DNA from: Symbiodinium kawagutii
Taxonomy: Eukaryota; Sar; Dinophyceae; Suessiales; Symbiodiniaceae
Assembly: GCA_009767595.1 (NCBI GenBank)
Contig: VSDK01027838.1
Location: 226,181-290,180, forward strand
Reading direction: 5' to 3'
Length of the DNA: 64,000 nucleotides
In this document: positions 44,603-54,308 of the stretch, in pieces
How the letters are laid out: each line of letters begins with the position of its first letter
Numbering within the stretch: position 1 is the first letter of the stretch
Notes under the pieces: model-generated
Seen by the model: the letters and a program-made list of their open reading frames with translations, nothing else
What the model was told of the DNA's origin: nothing
Databases searched by the model: none
Position numbers and translations under genes: made by a program

Positions 44603-44651
44603 TGTGAATTAGTTCTTGCTAGCACAGCGAACTTACTTTGCACATGGCTGG
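44603..44651 (+). CDS. Short exon
   Basis: Acceptor TCGGGCCAG, donor GTCAAC. Reads CELVLASTANLLCTWL plus one base, which the exon at 45583 completes. A 72-codon minus-strand frame overlaps (44619-44837) but lacks splice evidence. Confidence 0.4.
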
Positions 44652-44912
44652 GTCAACCACCAACCAATAATCCATCCAAAACCATGATTGGACATCAGGC
44701 AACCCTTTTTGACCCACCAAAAACGCACCACTGTCATCAATTATAGAGAAGTATGACTCATGAGCCGCTTGCAACAAAGCTTTCAACCCTTCTCCCAGCC
44801 AGATGTTGAGCAAAGCAATCTCTAAGATATTCATCACGATTCATCAATGGGTCATGTTTATTCTCTAAGATACTCATGCTTATCAATGGGTTATTCATGG
44901 TTGTTCAATGAC

Positions 44913-45023
44913 CATATGGTGCTTTCTCAAAAGAGGGTACCCCCCAAATCATCCAATATTCACCCATTTCTAGTAATAAACCAACCATAACTTGGGGTCC
45001 CCGATTTTGACAAACCACCGTAT
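44913..45023. mobile_element. Family-1 small inverted-repeat element
   Basis: Left ATATGGTGCTTTCTCAAAAG, right GGGTCCCCGATTTTGACAAA then CCACCGTAT; internal AAATCATCCAATATTC and AAACCAACCATAA. About 110 bp, directly abutting a family-3 copy. Confidence 0.75.
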
Positions 45024-45137
45024 GGCTGTAGGTCAAATTTCCTGTACCCCTGGTTCCCCATCATTCACCATCGTTTTCCCTATTTTTACTGGCTACTATC
45101 CTCCATGATTGGTTGGTCAATATTGACCCATAGCCAT
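45024..45137. mobile_element. Family-3 small inverted-repeat element
   Basis: Left TATGGCTGTAGGTCAAATTT, right TCAATATTGACCCATAGCCAT (inverted match to the left over about 15 bases). Internal GTACCCCTGGTTCCCCATCA is shared with the 937 copy and, inverted, with the 53658 copy. Confidence 0.75.
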
Positions 45138-45224
45138 CTAGTTGGTCATTATCCCCTATAGTTGCTACTTATTATCCCCTATTATTAACCATTAACCAGC
45201 TAGAAGTCACCATTGGTTGACCAT

Positions 45225-45324
45225 ATCATGACCGTACCGGGCACCATGAATCTGTTGGGCGTCGATCCGGGATCTCGGGAGAGCCCCGCGACTTAGGTCA
45301 AGTCGCAACTTGCCTCGGCTGCAA
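45225..45324 (+). CDS. Possible exon
   Basis: A GC-rich island reading SVGRRSGISGEPRDLGQVAT and CLGCK before a GTGGGC donor. No clear acceptor and it does not fit the phase of the neighbouring exons, so it may be chance. Confidence 0.25.
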
Positions 45325-45582
45325 GGTGGGCGTTGGGGCAAGGGGGGGTGGGCAAGGTGGGTTGGTTCCTGAGGGTTGGTATATCACTTCGAACTTGTTG
45401 GTTGATGTTGGTCAAGAGCCCTGGGGAAAAATTCGTGATGGCATGGGTATACAATCAATAAAACTGACGATCAAAATTTTCTAACCTTTCTCAACCATTT
45501 TGCTTGGCTGGTCGTCGGTTCGGCGGTTGGAGCGTTTGTGTGGCTGCTTGATGAACTGGTTCGGTGCTTGTGATGACTTCAG

Positions 45583-45645
45583 GCCTGAGGAAAGCATATT
45601 ATGTGGAGACCAAATCATCTTCGGGTCGTCCCGGCTGCAACATCG
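45583..45645 (+). CDS. Exon, unknown protein
   Basis: Acceptor ATGACTTCAG, donor GTGGTT. In phase with 44651. It reads LRKAYYVETKSSSGRPGCNI plus one base. Confidence 0.5.
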
Positions 45646-45935
45646 GTGGTTTTCCGAGTGAAATGAATTGTTTGCTTAGTTCTAGTGGATATCAGTGGCA
45701 TAAATGTACATACGCATGGGCATGTTTGAGTATATTGAAGTATAGTACCCATCACCTTTGAACGTGATTGCTTTTTGTGCAGGTAGATGCTGTGACTAGC
45801 TGAAAAAGAGGGTTGTTTTTCTGGGAAACCTAAGAACTAGCTACACTTTAGTGTGCTACGTCAGAAGCTGGAGATATGACATGTCCATAATTACATATTT
45901 ATTTGCGATCACTAGGATGAAGGAGCACTATGCAG

Positions 45936-46012
45936 CGTTCATACTGTAAGCAGTGGAAGCACTTTTGGAGTAGTAAAGTTTATTGCCAGTGCACTTGAGC
46001 CATGTCATAAAG
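45936..46012 (+). CDS. Exon, unknown protein
   Basis: Acceptor ACTATGCAG, donor GTAGGT. After one base it reads VHTVSSGSTFGVVKFIASAL and EPCHK. The left edge could be at 45951 or 45954 in the same frame. Confidence 0.45.
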
Positions 46013-46370
46013 GTAGGTGGCGGTCAAGTAGTCGTCAGTTTTTGATCCAAAGCAAAGCAGGGGTTTGACCTGGTGACTTGGATTCCTCAAATCCACCAAT
46101 TGGGCACCACACCACAGCCATTAGGATTTCAACCATGGGTGGAGGCTACACCAAGAAGGAAATTCTGTGCCCATGCCAATTTTTGCCTCGCTTTTGTCCC
46201 AACTTGACCCCGTTTTCAACAGTGAGTTCACATCTCAATTGGTTTTTGATGATTTTTGATGTACCCATCCATCTTTGTGATGTAGACCCAATGGTTACAA
46301 ACCAATCTATTTGGTCCCCATTTTTGTACCCTCCAAAGTTCATCCTTGGAAGCTCCTGTGGCTTCGGCAG

Positions 46371-46492
46371 GCGCTTCAAACACAAGGTCAAGTGGCGAGC
46401 CAAAGAGATTGCAACTCGGTCGCTTCCGGCGCAAAAAAACGAGCAGTGTGGATCAGTGGATCCGGTTCCGTGAAACGAGCGCAGTTGTGGGG
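46371..46492 (+). CDS. Exon, basic region, unknown protein
   Basis: 40 codons after two bases, acceptor GCTTCGGCAG, donor GTAGAC, in phase with 46012. It reads ASNTRSSGEPKRLQLGRFRR and KKTSSVDQWIRFRETSAVVG. Longer frames on both strands across 46078-46595 are shadows of this GC-rich patch. Confidence 0.5.
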
Positions 46493-46578
46493 GTAGACAG
46501 TTGCAACCAACAAGAAGAGGGATATACCCAACCAATCCTAGATTAGCTATGGTACATTCTTGTGATCGAAACATGCTA

Positions 46579-46689
46579 TTATGGGGGTTTCTCAAAAACA
46601 GGGAACCCCAAAAATGGTTGGTTGATTGCTATAAATGATTCCTATTGGATGATTGTGGGGGTACCCCCGATTTTAAGAAACCACCATTG
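46579..46689. mobile_element. Family-1 small inverted-repeat element, reverse orientation
   Basis: Left TTATGGGGGTTTCTCAAAAA, right CCCCGATTTTAAGAAACCAC then CATTG. Internal AAAATGGTTGGTTGATTGCT and CCTATTGGATGATT are the reverse complement of the 43831 core. Confidence 0.75.
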
Positions 46690-47144
46690 TATAATCCAGG
46701 AAACTATTGTGAATAGGGGTATCGCTGGATACGGTATCACCATCAAATATACCAAGCCGTCATAGGGGTAGCGCCAAGCTACCAATACTGGATGAGCTTT
46801 GGTAAAGAATGGGAGGTATTGATAAACCCAGCATTTTTGATTGTAAATTACCAGCAATTGATGATTAGACTGATGGTGGTTTACTAATAGATCTATATAG
46901 TTGACTAACATGTGGTAAACCATCAGGATCCAAGATTAATACTGATGAGTAACAGATTCTGATCCCCAATCCTCACAGATTGAAATCAGATATACCTGGT
47001 ACATCCTGGTACCAGATTGCTACCCAACATGTTTCAAGCACTCAGCGGTTTAGCAGTTGCAGTTGGGGTACCGGAATATCACCATAGGTGGCAATCAACC
47101 ATTCAGCAGTTTGACAGTGCAGCAAGCTTTTCGTTCACTAACAG

Positions 47145-47321
47145 TACTCCACTATTCGTGGAGGCACTGCTGCAAACTTCCCAAGGCAAACCTGGTTCCT
47201 GACAGCTATGTCCTCCGAAAGCCGCAAGACTGCCTTGCATTCCAGGGACAGGCAGGGCCCAGTGGCGAAGCATGACAGCGCAAGCATAGAATTGGTGGGT
47301 TGTTTGGTGCTGGGCTGGCAA
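47145..47321 (+). CDS. Exon, unknown protein, well supported
   Basis: 59 codons, acceptor CACTAACAG, donor GTAGTC, phase 0 at both ends and in phase with 46492 and 47638. It reads YSTIRGGTAANFPRQTWFLT, then AMSSESRKTALHSRDRQGPV, then AKHDSASIELVGCLVLGWQ. One of the best exons in the window by length and splice sites; no family recognised. Confidence 0.65.
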
Positions 47322-47637
47322 GTAGTCGATCAACCACTATACCGACTTGGTCGTTCCTTTGAATCCACTACCAATAGCTATTGATCCACCTGTGTGAAGC
47401 ACAGGAATGACACAAAGGGTTGGCACTTGTCCGATGGAAGTAAACTAAAGATTTGGCAAGCGGCAAGGATGGAAACATGACCCAGGTTGAAAATGGCCCA
47501 AATCACAAAAGTGTATGTACATACAATTACACACAGAAGACATATACACAAATATTAAATATTATTTATAGATGTATTTGCATGTGTACCAACATGTAAG
47601 CAGTATATAGATCTAGGCATTTACCTGAGCTTCGCAG

Positions 47638-47734
47638 AGAATTGGCCTTGGATTGGACCCAGAGCATCGTTTCGCCAAGTCGTCAATCTACTCGTACAGG
47701 ACCCATTCTGGGCGCATCATCCGTTGGGACCGTG
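47638..47734 (+). CDS. Exon, unknown protein
   Basis: 32 codons plus one base, acceptor GAGCTTCGCAG, donor GTGATG (GTGACC at 47751 is an alternative). It reads RIGLGLDPEHRFAKSSIYSY and RTHSGRIIRWDR. In phase with 47321. The GC-rich sequence just after it (47751-47824) is open in two more frames and may belong to an adjacent exon. Confidence 0.55.
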
Positions 47735-48349
47735 GTGATGTGTGTGGCAGGTGACCTCAGGAATGTGGATTCACAAGAAGGAGCTGCCACCCGCAGAGCG
47801 GGGGTTTTCAGCTGGACGCATCTGGTTGGTGAATTTCATTTTGACCAAGGAAACAATAGGCACAGTAGGTGAACATCCCAACAGAATATTGACCAAGCAA
47901 AGAATGGGTAGGTGAACATCCCAACAGCCAGATGAGTCGTTCGTGGGATGTAAACAGCGGTGGTGAAACGCGCTTGGTCAATCAGCTGGTCCAAATATTT
48001 ATGGCGTTAGCGATCAAGCATAGATTAAACAGTAGGAAAGGATCAGCAACAATTGAGCCTTAGTAAGGGGTGCCCCATTAACTACAGTGCCAATGGGGAG
48101 TGATGATTCTTGGGCAGTTGAAGTATAAGCCAGGATCATGATGGATGATTGAGATAAGATGTGTTTGAGCAGCGTAACCACTAATCAGCCATGATTAAAG
48201 CACTAGTGTATTGAGCACATGATTAATCATAGTATCAGCCATGATTACTATCGACAATATCAGGAACCATACTATTACTATGGTTAGCTACTATTATTGG
48301 CCACTATCAGCCACCATTACGAACCATATCAGGAACCATATCATTCATC

Positions 48350-48503
48350 ACTCTTCGCCGCTCAAACGTCTGAACTACCGCTGTGGGAAAGCCGCTGCCA
48401 GAGCCAGGACAGAAGTCACAACAGTCGAGGTGTCCAACTGCTCACTTCGCAGGACACACGACAGAAGTCTCCCGTTTTGTGAGCTGGGACAGTCGACTGG
48501 AGG
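48350..48503 (+). CDS. Exon region with two competing open frames
   Basis: One frame reads SPLKRLNYRCGKAAARARTE, then VTTVEVSNCSLRRTHDRSLP up to a GTGCGA donor; another reads FAAQTSELPLWESRCQSQDR and stops at 48480. I prefer the first because it stays open longest. No clear acceptor in the CATCA-rich sequence upstream. Confidence 0.35.
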
Positions 48504-48568
48504 TGCGATTGATCTAGGTCCTAGATCCTCAATCTGCTAGGTTGACAAATCACAATTCTTTTCTTCAG

Positions 48569-48707
48569 TTTTTTTGGATTTGTGGGTATCCACCCAGCGA
48601 CCATGTTCAAAACGCGAAGTGGGGTTGTCAGCGAGAGCATAGTTGATCGTGATCTAAGATCTACCAACAAAAATACCTTGCTGATCTCCCAGCTCATAAA
48701 GGAATGC
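48569..48707 (+). CDS. Exon, unknown protein
   Basis: A textbook acceptor (TTCTTTTCTTCAG), donor GTGACA. After one base the 46 codons read FFGFVGIHPATMFKTRSGVV, then SESIVDRDLRSTNKNTLLIS and QLIKEC, phase 0 end. If not spliced there the frame reaches TGA at 48744. In phase with 49240. Confidence 0.55.
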
Positions 48708-48964
48708 GTGACAAAATCCCGTGAATGGTCAATGCAACAACCATGATGTCGATTGATACTGGTTGATGGAGGCTGGTTGAGAAGGCCCAAAATTGGTCGA
48801 TATTCTAATGGTTGATCATGATTCTTAATATCGGTTGATGATTGTTAATTGTTGACTGATTATTCTCAATCATTTTGAAATTGCTATTTCAGTTCTATCT
48901 CAATTTCCCATCACTCATATAGTGACCATTATCCATTATATTAGACTGATTCAATCACGTACTA

Positions 48965-49094
48965 ACCATATGGCCGTGGGTCAACACCCAGTACCCCCAG
49001 TGAAATCCAGTGAAGATTTCATAAATGCCGAAAGTAGTCTTTGTTGGGTTGTTCATCTACGAATTTGTTGGTCGGTTCATATTGACCCATAGTC
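48965..49094. mobile_element. Family-3 small inverted-repeat element, longer variant
   Basis: Left CATATGGCCGTGGGTCAACA, right TTCATATTGACCCATAGTCA. The interior differs from the other copies (AGTGAAATCCAGTGAAGATT), so it may be an insertion-bearing or separate subfamily. Confidence 0.6.
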
Positions 49095-49239
49095 AACTAG
49101 TTGGTATATGCTGCTATTAGCTGGACCATCCCTATTATAGTTGTTGTCCTCCTAGCATTAAACATGAAGCAGCTAATTAGCCATTGGTTCTTAACCATTG
49201 GTGATGGTCCTTGCCGCCTTGTCCAGCATGCACCACCAG

Positions 49240-49305
49240 GAGGCCCAAGACCTTGCGAAGACTTGCGGGAATGAGGCGCCGGAATCCGAATCCCCGCAGT
49301 GGCCA
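49240..49305 (+). CDS. Short exon
   Basis: 22 codons, acceptor TGCACCACCAG, donor GTGAGG, phase 0 at both ends. Reads EAQDLAKTCGNEAPESESPQ and WP. In phase with both neighbours. Confidence 0.5.
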
Positions 49306-49352
49306 GTGAGGGTTTGGGGAAGGCAGTCGGTCCAAGTTATCTCCCAATTACC

Positions 49353-49473
49353 ATCTGGCAAACTAACCTGGAGGCTAAGAATGGCTAAAAATCACCACTT
49401 TCAATAGGTAAACCAGTGGTCAACGGTGGATTTTCCATATCCAGGTTCGTTTGCAAGAGTGTTCCTTGGGTCT
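49353..49473. mobile_element. Family-4 small inverted-repeat element
   Basis: Left CTGGCAAACTAACCTGGAGG; the right end GGTGGATTTTCCATATCCAG then GTTCGTTTGC is its inverted partner. The same ends occur at 57119-57217. About 120 bp. Confidence 0.6.
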
Positions 49474-49561
49474 TGTAACCAAGGGAGTGGCTGCTGATGG
49501 TTATTACTTGGCCAAGACAGGCCACTTGACCAATAATTGTCTTTGCCAACTAGTGGCACAG

Positions 49562-49636
49562 ACGAGGAACCGGCCTTGTTGGCACAATGACTGGTTCATT
49601 TTGCTGCGATTATTGGTGTTGAAAAATGGGAGCCAA
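49562..49636 (+). CDS. Exon, hydrophobic, unknown protein
   Basis: 25 codons, acceptor TAGTGGCACAG, donor GTCATA, phase 0 at both ends. Reads TRNRPCWHNDWFILLRLLVL and KNGSQ. In phase with neighbours at 49305 and 49718. Confidence 0.5.
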
Positions 49637-49717
49637 GTCATAACCACCTCACCAACGACCGTCCTATTGACGGCAACCATCTAGGATTTGTGTAACCAAG
49701 GAGCTTCCAATTCTTAG

Positions 49718-49779
49718 CATCCAATGATGTTTGCTGAATTTGGATTGGTCATCACTCGTGGAGAACTTCCAACCAACGG
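49718..49779 (+). CDS. Exon, unknown protein
   Basis: Acceptor CCAATTCTTAG, donor GTAGTA. Reads HPMMFAEFGLVITRGELPTN plus two bases. In phase with 49636. Confidence 0.5.
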
Positions 49780-50619
49780 GTAGTAATGGGTGTGACAATT
49801 GACAATTGATGAGATTGTGGGTTAGCCACAAATGCTCATGCAACCAACGAACTACTAAGACTAAGCTGAAAATTTCCAATCAACTCCGAACTGCCCTCAA
49901 GATATTTGTTTTGTATCACCAACTATAAACCTTTATAGACACCCTTGTCAACCTCCAAAACCAGCGAATGATGGGCAACAGAGGAATAATGGAACTGTTG
50001 ATTGAACATTTCTAGGTAATTCACTCACTGCCCTAATAGGTGATGGGAAACAAGAACGGTTTGTTGTAGAACTGGCATGCTTTAGCAATGTGTCCTTCAA
50101 CCGCTTCCACTGTGATTACTATGTTTGTTTTATCGATCCTGATATCTTTGGTACATCTATTTAATTTTCCTCACAGATTTGATTAGATTTGTATATCATA
50201 TAGCACGTGCATCCATGTACTCCGCAAGTTCCTGTGGTACTTTGTATTTTGCACTCTCTTGCTAAAGATCTATGAAGAAAAATGATGATATGTGCCGATG
50301 ATTCAGTGTTGCTTGATAGCTGGCCTCATTGTTCTGTCAGTGGGCACTAAAATGACAGCAGGTCAGGTGACTTCCCACACCTGCCCCTTCCTACGAATAG
50401 ATTTCCTATACTCAGGGACGGAGGGATGTTGGGATCTAAGACTAGAGCGAAGGCATCATTTCGATGATTAAAATATGAGGTTGACTACGATATATCCCTT
50501 GAATCAATAACTCAAGTATCAACTCATCTTTGAGAGATATAGAACATCATTAAAGACTGATCATTAAGCCATCAGCCACATAGCCTTATTGCTGACCTGT
50601 GGCTGGCGCCCAGTCCCAG
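49780..50619. other. Intron, no exon seen
   Basis: AT-rich; no GC-rich island or matching splice pair. An exon completing the two bases left at 49779 should exist but was not identified. Confidence 0.4.
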
Positions 50620-50667
50620 AAGCAACGTGGAGGGCTGGTGCAGCGCTATTTGGCCAATCCATTGCTG
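50620..50667 (+). CDS. TTL-family exon (V-Q-x-Y-x-x-x-P-L-L)
   Basis: 16 codons, acceptor CAGTCCCAG, donor GTCTGC, phase 0. Reads KQRGGLVQRYLANPLL, with V encoded next. The pattern V-Q-[KR]-Y-[IL]-x-[NK]-P-[LF]-L is a signature of tubulin-tyrosine-ligase-like ATP-grasp enzymes, normally followed by K-F-D-[LI]-R, which I did not find. The TTL call is supported by the downstream exon at 56494. Such enzymes add tyrosine, glutamate or glycine to tubulin tails. Confidence 0.5.
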
Positions 50668-50937
50668 GTCTGCTCCCCAGGGACGACCGTGTCCTGGGTT
50701 GCGCCCCTGGGTGAATGTTTATTCCAATGGGATGGATGTATGGATGAGCCCTTCGAAAATCATCACTCCGCCAGGTGCTGGTAAAACTCAGTGAAAGATA
50801 AGCGTTATGGTTATTTTGAGCAAGTGATTTGTGCATCATTGCAACCAATGTTCACTAGGACCAGCTCTGATGCAGTTTTTCACCACCTGGCAACAAGGCT
50901 GTTGATGCGTGTTTGCCTGACTGGTGCTTCTCCCCAG

Positions 50938-51045
50938 TTGCTGGTGATTTCCCCAAGAAGTTTCTTCAAGAGTTCCCATAAACTCTATCAACACGCGGGG
51001 GAAAACGACGGCGCATACCCACTTGAAGCTGTTGAATTTCCACTG
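50938..51045 (+). CDS. Exon of the TTL-like gene region
   Basis: 36 codons, acceptor GCTTCTCCCCAG, donor GTTGGT, phase 0 at both ends and in phase with 50667. Reads LLVISPRSFFKSSHKLYQHA and GENDGAYPLEAVEFPL. The longer frame 50791-51189 contains it and read-through sequence. Confidence 0.5.
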
Positions 51046-51250
51046 GTTGGTTATAGTTTTACAATGTTTTACATTGTTTCTGTTGTGATTCGTGGATTTT
51101 TAAATACACAGATAATGATTGCCATAATGTACGTGTATGTATACATGTACGCAATTGTAAGTACATTATGTCTATATATACACCTGTGACACCTGTATAT
51201 ATAATTATGATGGCATATCATATGGGAATAGCAATTACCCATCCTAATGG

Positions 51251-51426
51251 GATGCAGTAGGGGCAAACAGGTTCGATCCAAACAGGTTCGATCCAAGTGG
51301 GGGCGTTAGGGATGGTTTGCAAGGGTACCGAACAAGCAATGATCACTGCCGAAACTCCAAGGGCACCACGATGACAAGCCGGGTATCCCCTGAACCGCGA
51401 TGTGTGCGGCAAAAATGGCCAGATGG
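51251..51426 (+). CDS. Possible exon, unknown segment
   Basis: An open, moderately GC-rich frame reading VRDGLQGYRTSNDHCRNSKG, then TTMTSRVSPEPRCVRQKWPD, ending near GTGTAG. Its beginning contains a 15-bp tandem duplication (AACAGGTTCGATCCA twice). Left edge uncertain; the minus-strand frame (51218-51451) is a shadow. Confidence 0.35.
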
Positions 51427-51629
51427 TGTAGAAACAAGGTTTTTTGATCATAGAAATGGCCTACAGCCATAAGTCAATGGCTTCCCAGTGATCAAAAAGC
51501 ATTGACTTATGCACTGGAAAGTGAATTCCAACAGCAGCACTGCTGAGATCTGGCAAATGTGTTAATGTAGTAGCCATTTTTCGGCGGTATGGAAGGATAT
51601 ACATTTACCGTGCCCAAAAAATGCCTCAG

Positions 51630-51688
51630 AATGCTGTTGCCTTTCACCATGATCAAAACCAGGACGGCATCTCACCTTTCCTGAGGTC
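51630..51688 (+). CDS. Possible exon
   Basis: After AATGCCTCAG it reads NAVAFHHDQNQDGISPFL and two bases to a GTCAAT donor. The frame stays open to 51827, so the donor is not certain. Confidence 0.35.
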
Positions 51689-52202
51689 AATGAAAAAAAG
51701 TGTGATTTTCGGATCTATTTGTACATTCCAACCTCCGTTCCTTTGGTCGCCTTCGCTTCACCTGATTCTTGGTCGCAGTCAAAGCAGTACTGATGAGTCC
51801 AATAGAATAAGGGACAAGGGGTGTTGATTGCTTGCATGCGCTGCTGTAAGGGGGGGTAAGATGTGGTCATATGATTTATTTGTGGTACAAGTACAAGTCA
51901 CCTCAATAATTGCCATGGGAATTGCTGTATATAGATCAGAATGCAACAGTGCGAAGGATTTTTTGACGAACATCCACCTGCAGACTTTCTTTTCTCGATC
52001 AATGCACTTATGCTCAAAAATGGCCAATCATGCCTAACAATGTTTAACAGTGGTTTAACTTTTTTTGCTAACAATGCCCAACAATGATCATCTTTGACAC
52101 TGGTTTGACTAATTGTTTAACAAATGGCGAAACATACAACTTATAATGTTTAAACTTATGCCTGCTAGGTAAAATGGTAAGTGGCTCATCATGCCTCCCT
52201 AG

Positions 52203-52313
52203 GTGTGGTACATGCGATGCGGACACGAGAAGTTCAACTTATCTTCCACGGATCCCTTGAACGTGGTCACCAACACCAAGGCAATGCGCGGGCGGATGGA
52301 TTGCCAATGGCCA
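52203..52313 (+). CDS. TTL-like exon with T-N motif
   Basis: 37 codons, acceptor GCCTCCCTAG, phase 0. Reads VWYMRCGHEKFNLSSTDPLN and VVTNTKAMRGRMDCQWP. The V-x-T-N segment after D-P-x-N may correspond to the H-L-T-N motif of TTL enzymes, though the histidine is missing. The right end needs a GC donor (GCGTTA at 52314); no GT fits nearby. Confidence 0.5.
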
Positions 52314-52534
52314 GCGTTATATTAACTGGTTGGTGGTTTTATGGGAAACACACCCATCGGATTTTTCTATGGTTGACTATGGTTAGTTCCTAGTATTTAA
52401 GTGTAGTGGATAAGCAACCAAAATAACTGGTGGGTGGTTCCAAACTAGGCAACTAGGGTTCTAGAAGGGTTGTAACCAGAGCGATAATGGTTAATCACAG
52501 GGGAGAAAAAACAGCAACAACGGTTAAAGAACTA

Positions 52535-52627
52535 CTGGTTGGTGGTTCAAAACATTTTTTGCTCGAATATTTAGGATGGTTGGCTGATTTACTAGTATAT
52601 TTTAGAGGGGTTGAAACCCCCAACGAG
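52535..52627. mobile_element. Family-2 small inverted-repeat element
   Basis: Left CTGGTTGGTGGTTCAAAACA, right GGGTTGAAACCCCCAACGAG. Flanking CTA is shared on both sides, possibly a decayed 4-bp duplication. A partial copy lies at 52322-52460. Confidence 0.65.
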
Positions 52628-53657
52628 CTATACCTAGGTTATTTTGTTATGATTGATGCATGGTTTAATATGGTCTTAATGTAAGATCAAAATCACATGC
52701 CATTACATCATCTTCCACAATTCCACTATCGATTACAGTAATAATACAGAGTTTCTTGATAGTGGATCAGTACTTCTGAATAATAGGGGTCATAATTTGA
52801 AATTGATGGCAATGGCCTATTTTTGCTTAGGGGTCACGACAGTTGAACATTATTTTCACTAGCACCTGTTGTAAGCCAACCGTTTACCAACCCCAACAGT
52901 AAAACGATCACGGTGGATGTAAGAACAATCAAGCACCGAACATCTGAAAACACTCCCCAATAGTGAGGCATCACAGCTCGCCTATAGCAACAAGAACAGG
53001 AAACATTCCAAAAGTGAGGGTATCGCGTTCAGGCACATAGCCTTAGCCTTGCAAATTGGTTGCAACATGTTAGGACATTTTGTTTTGGAAATCCTGAGGG
53101 TTATGGTTGGACTTTATTACTATAAATAGTCAGTAAAGTGGATGATACTCGTAACTGATGACAACTGGGTGTTTTGCAAAGTTTCGATGTTCGAAGATCA
53201 ACGCAGCTCACGCCGCACAAAACGGGCGCCCCTCAACGGTCGCCCATTCGGATTCTCTTGTCATGTCACATGTGGCGGTCAAGGCCCCCGTAGCCCTGGC
53301 TATACCAGAACCTTCGGTTGTGAACTCCACATTTTGTTGTGATGGGTGGAAGCTTGATCGATCACCATGTATAGTTGGATATAGTTGGTATATCCCCTAT
53401 TCTTGATGGTTACTACACCTATGATTATTCTCAACCTGTAATCAGATCTGGACTCTCATTCCTGTTGGCTTCGATGTGAGGTGGATGGAAAACTGCGTGA
53501 AGGGGCGTCACTTGGTGCTGTGAAGGGGCGGTTTGTGGTGCTACGAATCGCAGAGCCAGTGATCGTGCCAAGAATCATAAGTCCAGAATCACCCCCACTG
53601 ATTTATGATGATTCATGATGCTGAAGCATGGTTACTGTTGATTTATGATGATGCTTA
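52628..53657. other. Intron, no exon seen
   Basis: No supported exon. Two overlapping frames at 53142-53406 share a GC-richer patch (53210-53330) without a matching splice pair. Confidence 0.4.
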
Positions 53658-53776
53658 TATGGCTATGGGTCAATATGAATGAACCAACTAATGGGGGATT
53701 TCCACCAACAAAACAAGGGAAAACAATGGTGAATGATAGGGGAAGCAGGGGTACGGGTTTTTGACCCACAGCCATA
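53658..53776. mobile_element. Family-3 small inverted-repeat element with 9-bp target duplication
   Basis: Left TATGGCTATGGGTCAATATG, right TTTTTGACCCACAGCCATA. The exact 9-bp sequence TGATGCTTA flanks both sides (53649-53657 and 53777-53785). 119 bp, no coding capacity. This is the clearest sign that the family is, or was, mobile. Confidence 0.85.
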
Positions 53777-53886
53777 TGATGCTTACTCATAGTCCATGGG
53801 CCATGATAGGGGCCACTGGCAAGCAAATGTAAGCAGTCGGCTGACCTGGAAGATCAGCACCATTTCCAGCTGCCTATGGAGCTCAG

Positions 53887-54013
53887 CGGGGCCCAAGGAA
53901 TTACACGGAGCTGGTCTTGGGACCCAAGCAAGTCCAAGAGCTGCTTTCCCAAAAGGGCATCGCCAGCGACTTTGTCCAGGCAGCGTTCGGCTGCACCTCC
54001 ACAAAATTTGGGG
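53887..54013 (+). CDS. Exon of the TTL-like gene region
   Basis: Acceptor ATGGAGCTCAG, donor GTCATG, phase 0 start matching 52313. Reads RGPRNYTELVLGPKQVQELL, then SQKGIASDFVQAAFGCTSTK and FG. Sequence upstream to 53858 is open in the same frame, so the left edge may be earlier. The two other open frames here are less coding-like. Confidence 0.6.
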
Positions 54014-54088
54014 GTCATGGTTCACCAACTGTGATCATGATCTTTTTCGGGGACATGTTTCATAGGGCAATCTGTTGTTGATTTGGAG

Positions 54089-54262
54089 GGACCAGGAGCG
54101 TCTTCAACTCCAGGAAAACTCGCCATGAATCTCCCAGTTCAACTCCACAAAGACCTTGCCAGTGGCATGAGTCTCCCGTGACATGTGTGGGACTGGGTAT
54201 CTGCAGTGCTGCAGATATCAAGGGGACCCAGTCATGTGGCGACGTCGCGGTAGCCTTGTACG
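54089..54262 (+). CDS. Exon of the TTL-like gene region, uncertain use
   Basis: Open for 57 codons: contains TRSVFNSRKTRHESPSSTPQ and SPVTCVGLGICSAADIKGTQ, ending at GTGGGT. Two leading bases fit the phase of 54013 over a 75-base intron, but its end does not fit the next exon. Could be an alternative exon. Confidence 0.4.
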
Positions 54263-54308
54263 GTGGGTGAGATAGCTCCGGGGACGGCCCGTGGACCATG
54301 GCTTCCAG

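Noticed and set aside
44619-44837. 72-codon minus-strand frame with protein-like composition
   Set aside because: Plausible composition, but no splice sites or neighbouring minus-strand exons, and it overlaps a phase-linked + strand exon.
46146-46595. 149-codon minus-strand frame
   Set aside because: It is the shadow of the GC-rich + strand exon at 46371-46492, which has good splice sites and in-phase neighbours; the minus frame has none.
47751-47824. Exon reading VTSGMWIHKKELPPAERGFS
   Set aside because: It would leave an intron of only 16 bases after the better-supported exon ending at 47734, so it is mentioned only as ambiguous.
51565-51585. GTAGCCATTTTTCGG as a second spliced-leader relic
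   Set aside because: Matches the leader only to the T run and then diverges; not near a gene start.
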